Shown here piece by piece: positions 9,610-17,923 of a stretch of 64,000 nt of DNA. A program made the position numbers and the translations under genes. Under the pieces are notes generated by a model, which saw only the letters and a list, made by a program, of their open reading frames with translations, was not told the origin of the DNA and made no database searches. Numbering within the stretch: position 1 is the first letter of the stretch; each line of letters opens with the position of its first letter. Origin of the DNA: Saprospiraceae bacterium (GTDB taxonomy: Bacteria > Bacteroidota > Bacteroidia > Chitinophagales > Saprospiraceae). The stretch lies in NCBI GenBank assembly GCA_020631355.1, contig JAHDHL010000002.1, forward strand, positions 1 to 64,000, read 5' to 3'.

Positions 9610-10019
9610 AAATCCATATTCGCAAGACAGAAAAGAACTTTCAGTTCATCAGTAGTAATGGTGAAACTGAAATACCACTTTGTGCCACACCAGAAATGGA
9701 GCCCGGTAATTCAGGTTTCAGGCCCATGCAATTGGTATTGGCCTCACTAGGCGGTTGCATGTCCATTGATGTGATGCACATCCTCCTCAAACAAAGACAG
9801 GAAGTAGCATCCTATGAAGTCAAGGTAAGCGCCAGCAGGGTTGATGACACACCTGCCATATTTGAAAAAATCACCATCAGTCTCTTTGTCAAGGGAAAAA
9901 TCAAGGAGGAAAAACTCCAACAAGCCATACAACTGAGTGAGGAAAAATACTGCTCTGTCCACAAAATCCTAGGCTATACTGCCGACATCACTACCGAATA
10001 CTTCCTAAATCATGAATAA
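9606..10019 (+). CDS. OsmC family protein
   Basis: The 137-residue product is one OsmC/Ohr domain. The two redox Cys of the family are present: one in LGGCMSIDVM (about residue 57) and one in EEKYCSVHKIL (about residue 119). OsmC proteins reduce organic hydroperoxides or related sulfur species. Its place as first gene behind a SAM riboswitch points to a role in sulfur assimilation rather than general stress; that is inference. It overlaps the next gene by 8 bases. The ATG is within the leader's last hairpin. Confidence 0.9.
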   Translation: MEIHIRKTEKNFQFISSNGETEIPLCATPEMEPGNSGFRPMQLVLASLGGCMSIDVMHILLKQRQEVASYEVKVSASRVDDTPAIFEKITISLFVKGKIKEEKLQQAIQLSEEKYCSVHKILGYTADITTEYFLNHE

Positions 10020-11184
10020 GCACTTTGAAACACTAGCGATTCGCAGCCAAATGGAACGAACGGCCCAAAACGAACATTCAACTCCCTTGTACCTGACCTC
10101 CAGTTTCGTATTCGATTCTGCTGAAAATGGAGCAGGAATTTTCAAAGGGGAAATCGAGGGTAATCTTTATTCCCGATTTTCCAACCCCAACACAGATGAA
10201 TTCGCAAGGAAACTCTGCCTATTGGAAAACTGCGAATCGGGTGTAGCCACGGCATCGGGTATGGCAGCTGTTTATACAGCCTTAGCAGCCCATGTCCAAG
10301 CAGGCGACCATATCCTAGCATCGGGAGCCATTTTCGGGAATTCCAGATACATCATTTCACAGATACTGCCCAAGATGGGAGTTGAATACACCTTTGTTGA
10401 TGTGGATGACAATCAAGCTTGGGAAGCTGCTGTCAGAGAAAATACCAAGCTGATTTATGTGGAAACTCCAAGCAACCCGACCCTCAAAACAGCAGATCTT
10501 GCATTCTTGGGACACATGTGCATATCTCACGATTTACTGTATGTCATGGACAATTGTTTTGCTACTCCATACCTACAACAACCCGCCAAATATGGAGCAG
10601 ATTTGGTATTGCATTCTGCCACCAAATACATAGATGGACAAGGACGTGTTCTGGGTGGAGCCATATTGGGTAAGGAAGAAAAAGTAAGGGTTTGTTATGA
10701 TTTCATCAGGAGGACAGGAGCCAGTCTCTCACCCTTTAACGCCTGGGTCTTATCCAAAAGTCTGGAAACCCTTGCTGTCAGAATGGATAGGCATTGTGAT
10801 AATGCATTGCTACTGGCAAAGTTCCTTGAACAGCATCCTGATATCGAGCAAGTTACTTATCCACATCTCCCCTCCTATCCTCAATATGACTTGGCCATCA
10901 AACAAATGAGTCAGGGAGGTGGTTTGGTCGGTTGTGAAATCAAAGGCGGAGTGGAACGAGGTAAACGATTCCTCAATGCATTACAACTTCACTCCTTAAC
11001 AGCCAATCTAGGAGATACCAGAAGTATTGCCACCCATCCAGCATCTACTACCCATTCCAAATTAAAGTCGGAAGAACAATTGGAAGTGGGAATTACGCCT
11101 GGTTTCATCCGGTTTTCCGTGGGTTTGGAACATTCCAATGACATCATCGCTGACGTAGAGCAAGCACTCAATAATTCCCAATAA
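10012..11184 (+). CDS. metZ: O-acyl-homoserine sulfhydrylase (Cys/Met PLP family)
   Basis: This 390-residue PLP enzyme of the Cys/Met metabolism family makes homocysteine from an acylated homoserine and sulfide. The PLP Lys is at about residue 205 in SATKYIDGQGRVLGG. Other family marks are YSRFSNPNTDEF, SGMAAVYTAL, ETPSNPTLK, DNCFATPYLQQP and the C-terminal HPASTTHSKL, then GFIRFSVGLEH. The MetX part of the next gene supplies the acyl-homoserine, so metZ/metY activity is more likely than cystathionine gamma-synthase, although the fold does not decide this. Translationally coupled to the OsmC gene by an 8-base overlap. Confidence 0.9.
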   Translation: MNKHFETLAIRSQMERTAQNEHSTPLYLTSSFVFDSAENGAGIFKGEIEGNLYSRFSNPNTDEFARKLCLLENCESGVATASGMAAVYTALAAHVQAGDHILASGAIFGNSRYIISQILPKMGVEYTFVDVDDNQAWEAAVRENTKLIYVETPSNPTLKTADLAFLGHMCISHDLLYVMDNCFATPYLQQPAKYGADLVLHSATKYIDGQGRVLGGAILGKEEKVRVCYDFIRRTGASLSPFNAWVLSKSLETLAVRMDRHCDNALLLAKFLEQHPDIEQVTYPHLPSYPQYDLAIKQMSQGGGLVGCEIKGGVERGKRFLNALQLHSLTANLGDTRSIATHPASTTHSKLKSEEQLEVGITPGFIRFSVGLEHSNDIIADVEQALNNSQ

Positions 11185-11230
11185 ACACATAGTATATACT
11201 CCAATCTTATCCATTAATCATCACGTCATT

Positions 11231-14200
11231 ATGAATCATACTAAAACATACGACCATTCGAATCCATTCATTCTGGAATCCGGTCAAACCATCAATAATC
11301 TTAGGATAGCTTATCATACCTACGGGCAATTGAATGAGGACAAAAGCAATGTCATCTGGGTTTTTCATGCCATTTCAGCCAATTCCGATGTAATGGATTG
11401 GTGGCCCGGACTTTTTGGAAACCGTTGTTTATACGACCCCGAATCTTATTTTATCATCTGTGCCAATAGCCTGGGTTCACCTTATGGTTCCAGTCGCCCC
11501 AATGATTTGGATTTCCCACAATTCACACTCAGGGATGTGATACAAGCCCATCTCGTACTAGCAAGACACTTGAATATCCGACAGATACATACCATTATCG
11601 GAGGGTCTTTCGGAGGTAACCAAACCTTGGAGTTCGGTTATTCATTCCAGGGTGAGATTCAACATATGATACTCATTGCTTCTTGTTCGAGGGAATCAGC
11701 ATGGGGCATTGCGGTGCATGAAGCACAACGGATTGCCTTACAATCCGATAGTACATTCGGACAAGTCGGTGGTGGTGAAGCAGGAATGAAAGCAGCAAGG
11801 TCAATGGCTATGCTGACTTATAGAACAGCGGATGCATTCATAGAACAACAAACCGATAAACATGAAAAACTGGATAATTTCAGAGCTGCTTCCTACATCC
11901 AGTACCAAGGAGACAAATTCGTAAAAAGATTCGATTCACTTTGTTATTACTACCTGACCAAATGTCTGGACAGTCACCATATCGGACGAGACAGAGGAGG
12001 AGAATCCAAGGCACTCGCTTCCATTAACATCCCAACACTTATTATTGGTATCTCATCTGATGTACTGATTCCTCCCAGGTTTCAGAAATTCATGTCGGAA
12101 TATATTCCAAATTCTAATTACGAGGAAATATCATCTGATTTCGGGCATGACGGATTCCTTGTAGAAACTAAAAAAATAACAAGCAGCATCCAATCTTTTT
12201 ATCAGAAAAATATGATTAGACAAAATGGGAATAATAGAAAAATATTAAAATTCGGAGGGTCTTCCCTGGCCAACGGAGATGCACTGGACCGAACAATTGG
12301 TATTATTCAAAACGAAATAAAGCATACTGCCAGCGCTATCGTTGTATCTGCCCGAGGAAAAAGCACCAATCAACTTATCCGATTATTCGAATTAGCTACC
12401 TCAGGAAAAAATTACACTAAGGAGTTATTTGAATTTATTCAATACCAAAAAAGTCATTTCATCACGAACGAATTGGATGATATTTTCGATTCATTATCTT
12501 CTTATTTAAATGCCATTTCCATTATTCAAACAAAAGATGAATCAGCGCATGATCAGATTGTTTCTTTTGGAGAAATAATCAGTGCCAAAACCATTACGAT
12601 ATTATTAAAAAGAAAAGGCATCAATGCTATTTTTATTGATGCCAGAAAAATCATTCACACCCATCTTATACTCGATGATTTCCAAATTAATCTTGAAAAA
12701 AGCCAAGCAGCTACCAAGGATTTATTTTATTCCCTAAACGAAAGACAGGTACCTATCATCACTGGATACATTGCACAAAGTGAACAAGGAAAGACGGTCA
12801 CCCTAGGTCGGAATGGAAGTAATTATACAGCTACCTTAATTGCCAGTTTCATCGACGCTACAGAAGTACAAAACTGGACTGATGTGGATGGCATCTACAG
12901 TGCTAACCCCAAGCAGGTTCCTGATGCTGTAAGGATTGATACCATGAGTTACAGGGAAGCCAATGAATTGGCCAATTTCGGAACCTCCGTCCTCCACCCC
13001 AAAACGATACTTCCTTTGATGCAAAGCAGTATTCCCCTGAGAATCAAAAGCAGTCTGCAACCTGATGCTCCCGGAACACTCATCAACAAACAAGGCAATA
13101 CCAAGGGCATTAAGGCCATCAGTGTCTTGGAAGACGTGGCATTGGTCAGCCTTGAAGGCAATGGTTTACAGGGAAAAGTCGGGATAGATGGACGAATTTT
13201 CAGTATCCTAAGCGAACGAAATATCAGTGTGAGACTAATCTCACAAGCTTCCTCTGAACGAGGCATCGGATTCGTGATAGATAAGAAAGACGCACATCAA
13301 ACAGAATTGATTCTCAATCAAATATTTGAGGAAGAAATCAAGGCTGAACAAATCTCCAATATTAGTATCAATAAGGACATCGCCATTATTGCCATCGTGG
13401 GCCGACATAATTATTCCTTGGAAAAAGCCATTAAGGGTTTGAGGAAAAACAAGGTTTGGATGCATCTCATCAGCAATAGTATCAGTGGGGAACATATTTC
13501 CTTGGTCGTGGATAATAAGCGATTAAAAAAAGCGGTCAGGGTCGTCCACAATGAAGTCTTTGGCGCTATAAAAAAACTGCATCTTTTCGCATTCGGAAAA
13601 GGGAATGTAGGTTCGGAACTCATTCACCAAATACTAAATACGAAAACCAATATCATACAAGAAAGAAACTTGAATATAAAGATTATTGGGATAGCAGATT
13701 CCAAGAAATATATTTTCCAAAATAATGGAATAAAATCAGATTGGAAAGAACAATTATCACAAGGAGAAAATTACACACATATTGACGAAATATTATCAAG
13801 GATAAGAAAAGCAGGAATAGAAAATGTAGTCATTGCGGATAATACCAATGCTAAAGAAATATCCCTACATTATCCACAAATCCTAAAAAAAGGATTTGAC
13901 ATCGTAGCATCGAATAAGGTTGCGAATTCTGTATCTTATTCACATTATCAAAAAATAAGAAACGAATTAAAAAACAGGGGTAGATTATTTTATTACGAAA
14001 CCAATGTAGGAGCCGGACTCCCGATTATTGATACCCTCAAGAACTTGTACCAATCATCGGATAAGGTAACGAGCATCAGAGGTATTTTCAGTGGTTCACT
14101 GAGTTACCTATTCAACCAATATTCCGTATCACAAAAATCATTTTCCGAAATCTTATTGGAAGCCAAGGACAAAGGATTTACCGAACCTGACCCCAGAGAG

Positions 14201-14638
14201 GATTTATCTGGGAATGATATGGGGAGAAAACTCATCATCCTCGCTAGGGAAATCGGTCTGGAAGTGGAATTTGATGCAGTTAGAATCAACAATCTCATTC
14301 CTGAATCCCTGAGGAATATCAAATCGTATGAGGATTTCATCGCACAAAAAAACATACTGGACCAACATTACCATTCCATCAAATCAGATTTAAGGGAAAA
14401 TGAGGTATTGAGATATGTGGGTGAATTGGATGCCATCAAAAAAGAACTAGTGGTTTCATTGGTCAAGGTTGATGCTTCCAGCCCACTCGGAAATATCAAG
14501 AATGCGGATTCCATCTTTGAGATTTATACCGAGGGATATGGCGAGCAACCCATCATTCTCCAAGGAGCAGGTGCAGGCCCCGTAGTGACAGCCAGAGGGG
14601 TTTATTCTGATTTATTGAGAATAGGAGCGCAGATGTAA
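11231..14638 (+). CDS. thrA: MetX-aspartokinase-homoserine dehydrogenase triple fusion
   Basis: One 1135-residue chain carries three enzymes. Residues about 1-330 are a homoserine O-acyltransferase (MetX, alpha/beta hydrolase) with Ser126 in GGSFGGNQ, Asp277 in ISSDVLIPP and His306 in FGHDG. Residues about 337-780 are aspartokinase, starting KFGGSSLAN at Lys340, with TDVDGIYSANP and paired ACT-type regulatory segments (VALVSLEGNGL, IAIIAIVGRH). Residues about 784-1135 are homoserine dehydrogenase with FGKGNVGSEL, ASNKVANS, YYETNVGAGLPI, GIFSGSLSYL and GFTEPDPREDLSGNDM. All expected catalytic residues are present and the frame is unbroken. The product links three steps of the aspartate-to-methionine route. 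Bases from about 12,200 are more A-rich than the MetX part. Confidence 0.92.
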   Translation: MNHTKTYDHSNPFILESGQTINNLRIAYHTYGQLNEDKSNVIWVFHAISANSDVMDWWPGLFGNRCLYDPESYFIICANSLGSPYGSSRPNDLDFPQFTLRDVIQAHLVLARHLNIRQIHTIIGGSFGGNQTLEFGYSFQGEIQHMILIASCSRESAWGIAVHEAQRIALQSDSTFGQVGGGEAGMKAARSMAMLTYRTADAFIEQQTDKHEKLDNFRAASYIQYQGDKFVKRFDSLCYYYLTKCLDSHHIGRDRGGESKALASINIPTLIIGISSDVLIPPRFQKFMSEYIPNSNYEEISSDFGHDGFLVETKKITSSIQSFYQKNMIRQNGNNRKILKFGGSSLANGDALDRTIGIIQNEIKHTASAIVVSARGKSTNQLIRLFELATSGKNYTKELFEFIQYQKSHFITNELDDIFDSLSSYLNAISIIQTKDESAHDQIVSFGEIISAKTITILLKRKGINAIFIDARKIIHTHLILDDFQINLEKSQAATKDLFYSLNERQVPIITGYIAQSEQGKTVTLGRNGSNYTATLIASFIDATEVQNWTDVDGIYSANPKQVPDAVRIDTMSYREANELANFGTSVLHPKTILPLMQSSIPLRIKSSLQPDAPGTLINKQGNTKGIKAISVLEDVALVSLEGNGLQGKVGIDGRIFSILSERNISVRLISQASSERGIGFVIDKKDAHQTELILNQIFEEEIKAEQISNISINKDIAIIAIVGRHNYSLEKAIKGLRKNKVWMHLISNSISGEHISLVVDNKRLKKAVRVVHNEVFGAIKKLHLFAFGKGNVGSELIHQILNTKTNIIQERNLNIKIIGIADSKKYIFQNNGIKSDWKEQLSQGENYTHIDEILSRIRKAGIENVVIADNTNAKEISLHYPQILKKGFDIVASNKVANSVSYSHYQKIRNELKNRGRLFYYETNVGAGLPIIDTLKNLYQSSDKVTSIRGIFSGSLSYLFNQYSVSQKSFSEILLEAKDKGFTEPDPREDLSGNDMGRKLIILAREIGLEVEFDAVRINNLIPESLRNIKSYEDFIAQKNILDQHYHSIKSDLRENEVLRYVGELDAIKKELVVSLVKVDASSPLGNIKNADSIFEIYTEGYGEQPIILQGAGAGPVVTARGVYSDLLRIGAQM

Positions 14639-14684
14639 TTGTCGGCATATGGTACCATTCATATTCTTTCAATAAAAAAATAAC

Positions 14685-14692
14685 TACTTTTG
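14685..14692 (+). promoter_or_regulatory. Predicted -7 box TACTTTTG of the sigma-factor operon
   Basis: TACTTTTG fits TAnnTTTG and lies 32 bases before the sigma factor ATG. The -33 region has TTTC rather than TTTG. It suggests the sigma operon starts afresh after the methionine operon. Confidence 0.5.
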
Positions 14693-14724
14693 GTAACAGA
14701 CTAAATTCAAACTGTTATAAAGGG

Positions 14725-15264
14725 ATGTATTCAGAAGACGAGAAAATTCTGAAAGCGTTTAAGAGAGAGGATCAGGTTATCATGAAAGCATTCTATGATA
14801 ACCATAAGGAAGCATTCCTATCATTCATCATGGGCAAATTTTCGATGAGTGCGGATCATGCTGCGATTTTGTTCCAGGATAGTTTCACGACCCTTTACCT
14901 CAACATAAGGAAAGGCTCATTGGAACTCCCACTAAAATCATCACTGAGAACCTACCTCTTTAGCTTAGGCAAATACAAGGCACTGAACAACATCAGAAAT
15001 CAAAAGAACAAATCTTTTGTCGATGAGATTCCGGACGAAGCTGTCCTACCTCAGGTAGAACGCATGTTGGAAATCGAGGAGACGAAGAAAAAGACCAAGG
15101 CACTCCTTGAAAGAATCGGAGAACCTTGTAGAAAACTTCTGACTTATCTTTTCATTGAAGAAAAGGATTATGAGGAAGTAGGCAGACTATTAGGTATTGA
15201 AAAATCAGGTACGTTGAGGAAAAGAAAATTCGATTGCCTGAAAAAAATGAGAGCATTATTGTAA
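14725..15264 (+). CDS. RNA polymerase sigma-70 family, ECF-type sigma factor
   Basis: The 179-residue product has the two-domain ECF layout. Region 2 is about residues 20-85 (DHAAILFQDSFTTLYLNI, then RTYLFSLGKYKALNNIR). Region 4 is about residues 125-175, ending in a helix-turn-helix (YEEVGRLLGI, then RKRKFDCLKKM). The next gene starts 4 bases after the stop and encodes a membrane protein with an anti-sigma-like N-terminus, the usual pairing. Targets are unknown. Candidates are the MbnPH cassette just downstream or the CHAT/paralogue cluster 5 kb on. Confidence 0.9.
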   Translation: MYSEDEKILKAFKREDQVIMKAFYDNHKEAFLSFIMGKFSMSADHAAILFQDSFTTLYLNIRKGSLELPLKSSLRTYLFSLGKYKALNNIRNQKNKSFVDEIPDEAVLPQVERMLEIEETKKKTKALLERIGEPCRKLLTYLFIEEKDYEEVGRLLGIEKSGTLRKRKFDCLKKMRALL

Positions 15265-15268
15265 GACA

Positions 15269-16039
15269 ATGGAATTCAACTGGGATGACATAGAATCATA
15301 TATCCGGGGTAACCTTTCAGAAGAAAAAAGGGCTGACTTCGAGAAAGCATTACAATCCGATGCCGACCTCAGAAAGGAAGTGGAGGACTATCGGGGTCTA
15401 CTCAGAGGATTCGACATGCTAAGGGACGAGGCGAAAGTCCGTTCCATGATGGAGCATTGGGAAAAAGATACTACCTCATCCTTGTCTACCACTCCTGTCA
15501 GGAAACTGAATCCATTCAGGATTTCAGCCATTGCAGCCGGACTTGTTCTATTACTCGGTGCATTCTATTTCCTAGGCATCCAGCCCTATTCCGACAATGC
15601 ATTGTATGCCCATCATTACACTGACAAGAACACCAGTACGGCCATCAAATCCGATACCTCAGGAGACCATCCGCTCCAACAGGGTTTCGATGCCTATGAG
15701 AATGGACAATTCCAAGCGGCACTGAATCATTTCAATTCCATTCCCGTACTGGATCCTAATTATAATACATCCCTCTATTATATGAGCCATTCCTATATGA
15801 AGCTTAAGGACTGGGACAATGCCATCACCCAAATCAATACCATTATCGGTGTAAGGGATGTACGGTATCAGGAGGAGGCAGAATGGTTAAGAGTCTTATG
15901 TTACCTACAGAAAAAAGACCCAGAAAACCTCGAGGTAACGCTATCCGAACTCGTTAAGAATCCCAATCACTCCTACAATAAAAAAGCAAAGGAACTCCAA
16001 TCGGAATTGAATTCACCATTGCGTTCATTGGTTTTCTGA
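15269..16039 (+). CDS. Anti-sigma-like membrane protein with TPR domain
   Basis: This 256-residue protein has a cytoplasmic N-terminus of about 85 residues (IESYIRGNLSEEKRADFEKA), typical of anti-sigma factors that lack a Zn site. One membrane helix follows at about residues 92-112 (ISAIAAGLVLLLGAFYFLGI). The outer part contains two or three TPR-like repeats (GFDAYENGQFQAALNHFNSI, SHSYMKLKDWDNAITQINTI). It is predicted to hold the upstream sigma factor at the membrane and sense a periplasmic partner through TPR contacts. It is separated from the sigma gene by 4 bases. Confidence 0.8.
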   Translation: MEFNWDDIESYIRGNLSEEKRADFEKALQSDADLRKEVEDYRGLLRGFDMLRDEAKVRSMMEHWEKDTTSSLSTTPVRKLNPFRISAIAAGLVLLLGAFYFLGIQPYSDNALYAHHYTDKNTSTAIKSDTSGDHPLQQGFDAYENGQFQAALNHFNSIPVLDPNYNTSLYYMSHSYMKLKDWDNAITQINTIIGVRDVRYQEEAEWLRVLCYLQKKDPENLEVTLSELVKNPNHSYNKKAKELQSELNSPLRSLVF

Positions 16040-16126
16040 TATCACCATATTGCAAATGGTAATCATACCACCCAACCCATATTCCCAAGGGAATAAAGCC
16101 AATAATTCAATTGTCTAAAAAAGCAT

Positions 16127-16813
16127 ATGGAAAAAATATGCCTGATTATTATCATCATTTTCCTTTCGAATGGCCTACATGGCCAAACCGAAGTTCGTTT
16201 CCATGCCATCCATCAGGGTGAATCCCTCATCATAGATGCGGATATGGACGAATGGAATGGTACAGATACTACCATACAACAGTTCAGGTGTTACCTATCA
16301 GGTTTTGAATTTTTCCTCAATGGAAAGGCTGTTTACCAACAGGAAGAAAGTTATCACCTCATTGATTTCTCCAAGGATGGTAAACAATCCATCCTACTCA
16401 ATACCCCAGAAGCTATTACCTATGATGAGATGGTCTTCAACTTAGGTATCGACAGTACTAAGAGCGATAGCGGCATTTCCGGTGGGGATCTTGACCCCAT
16501 GCATGGCATGTATTGGACTTGGCAGAGTGGTTATATTTTCTTCAAACTCGAGGGGCAATCCAAGGATTGTCCCAGTAGGAATAATGAATTTCAATTCCAT
16601 ATTGGAGGTTTCCTATACCCATTCAATGCCAATAGGAAAATCCGACTCAAGACCCAGATTAAAAAGACAATCAATATCCATATCAATCTTGATCCCTTAC
16701 TGGAAAATATAGATTGGAATGAACAGAATCATATCATGAGTCCAAGCACGGAAGCCATGGAATTAGCTGATTTCATCACCACTATCTTTTCAATTCCCAA
16801 TGAAAAGGAATAG
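16127..16813 (+). CDS. mbnP: MbnP family copper-binding protein
   Basis: The 228-residue product has a signal peptide ending near residue 19 (GLHGQ) and the MbnP family hallmark GMYWTWQSGYIFFKLEG at about residues 127-143. In the family, the di-haem partner MbnH oxidises a conserved Trp in MbnP to kynurenine, creating a Cu(I) site. The Trp-rich motif here is intact. The early part also matches family (FHAIHQGESLIID, YLSGFEFFLNG). It overlaps the mbnH gene by 14 bases, strong evidence that the two act together. Probably periplasmic. Confidence 0.9.
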   Translation: MEKICLIIIIIFLSNGLHGQTEVRFHAIHQGESLIIDADMDEWNGTDTTIQQFRCYLSGFEFFLNGKAVYQQEESYHLIDFSKDGKQSILLNTPEAITYDEMVFNLGIDSTKSDSGISGGDLDPMHGMYWTWQSGYIFFKLEGQSKDCPSRNNEFQFHIGGFLYPFNANRKIRLKTQIKKTINIHINLDPLLENIDWNEQNHIMSPSTEAMELADFITTIFSIPNEKE

Positions 16814-17840
16814 ATATATCATTGGAATTACGATACTGTTGAGTTGGGCATTCCTCTATGATGATGTAGTTCATTGGGATATCCAACCCGAACATTTTCC
16901 TGTCATGGAATATGATTTCAGTCAAAACCCCTTGGATTCCCAAATCATACAGTTGGGGAGGGCCTTATTCTATGACCCCATCCTCTCCAAGGACGGCAGC
17001 ATATCCTGTGCTTCCTGCCATTCTCCTTACCATGCTTTTGCCCATACGGATCATGCATTGAGCCACGGCATAAATGACTCCATCGGAACAAGGAATGCAC
17101 CCGCACTATTCAATCTCGGTTGGCAAACCGCATTCATGTGGGATGGCGCCATACACCACCTTGATGTGCAGGCCCTTGCCCCCATCCACTCTCCAATAGA
17201 AATGGGAGAAACCCTAACAAGCGTCATCTCGAAATTAAAGGCAAGTCCTATCTATCCAAAATATTTTGAGAATGCATTCGGGGACAACAAGATAACAGGC
17301 GAACGAATCCTAAAATCCCTTTCCCAATTCCAACTCACTCTGGTCTCCGCTCATTCCAAGTATGATAGGGTCAGTTTAGGCATGGACACATTCAACATTC
17401 AGGAATCAAATGGTTATGAACTATTCAAAACCCATTGCAATGATTGCCATACCGAACCCTTATTCCATAATAATTCCTTCATGGATAATGGATTAGCTGT
17501 GGATACCACATTGAATGATTATGGAAAATGGATAATGACGAAGCAATCCATAGATAGCCTTAAATTCAAGGTTCCTAGTCTCAGAAATCTTAGTTACACC
17601 TATCCATACATGCATGATGGGAGATTCAAAAAATTAAGGCAGGTACTCAATCATTACAGTTCCGATATATCATCAGAAAGGAAACTGCAAGTATTGAATG
17701 GACCATTACAACTAACATCGAATGAAAAAACGGACATCATCGCATTCCTTTTAACACTCAATGATCCTGATTTTGTATTTGATTCAAGGCATCATTTCCC
17801 CAGAAACATTTTATTACCTAGGGAAGAAAATAAGGATTGA
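16800..17840 (+). CDS. mbnH: MbnH-type di-haem cytochrome c peroxidase homologue
   Basis: The 346-residue protein begins with a hydrophobic signal or anchor and has two haem-c motifs: CASCH at residues 70-74 and CNDCH at 213-217. Family signatures include ALFYDPILSKDGSISC, GTRNAPALFNLGW, MWDGAIHHLD and VPSLRNLSYTYPYMHDG. This places it in the MauG/CcpA peroxidase superfamily. The coupling to mbnP makes MbnH (tryptophan-oxidising) the likely role rather than plain peroxide detoxification. It is predicted to be periplasmic. Confidence 0.9.
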   Translation: MKRNRYIIGITILLSWAFLYDDVVHWDIQPEHFPVMEYDFSQNPLDSQIIQLGRALFYDPILSKDGSISCASCHSPYHAFAHTDHALSHGINDSIGTRNAPALFNLGWQTAFMWDGAIHHLDVQALAPIHSPIEMGETLTSVISKLKASPIYPKYFENAFGDNKITGERILKSLSQFQLTLVSAHSKYDRVSLGMDTFNIQESNGYELFKTHCNDCHTEPLFHNNSFMDNGLAVDTTLNDYGKWIMTKQSIDSLKFKVPSLRNLSYTYPYMHDGRFKKLRQVLNHYSSDISSERKLQVLNGPLQLTSNEKTDIIAFLLTLNDPDFVFDSRHHFPRNILLPREENKD

Positions 17841-17923
17841 TATTGTCCAATGAATAGATTTTGTAGTTGATTCATAATGAAGTTACGAATCAACACATCG
17901 ACAAGTACTTTAAATCAAACAAG

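Noticed and set aside
12836..13495. Antisense open frames in the aspartokinase part
   Set aside because: They are opposite-strand shadows of strongly conserved coding sequence with no independent signals.
11231..14638. Frameshift or assembly artefact joining MetX and aspartokinase
   Set aside because: The frame is continuous through a linker of about 30 residues, both flanks are intact, and no stop or start pattern suggests two genes merged by an error.
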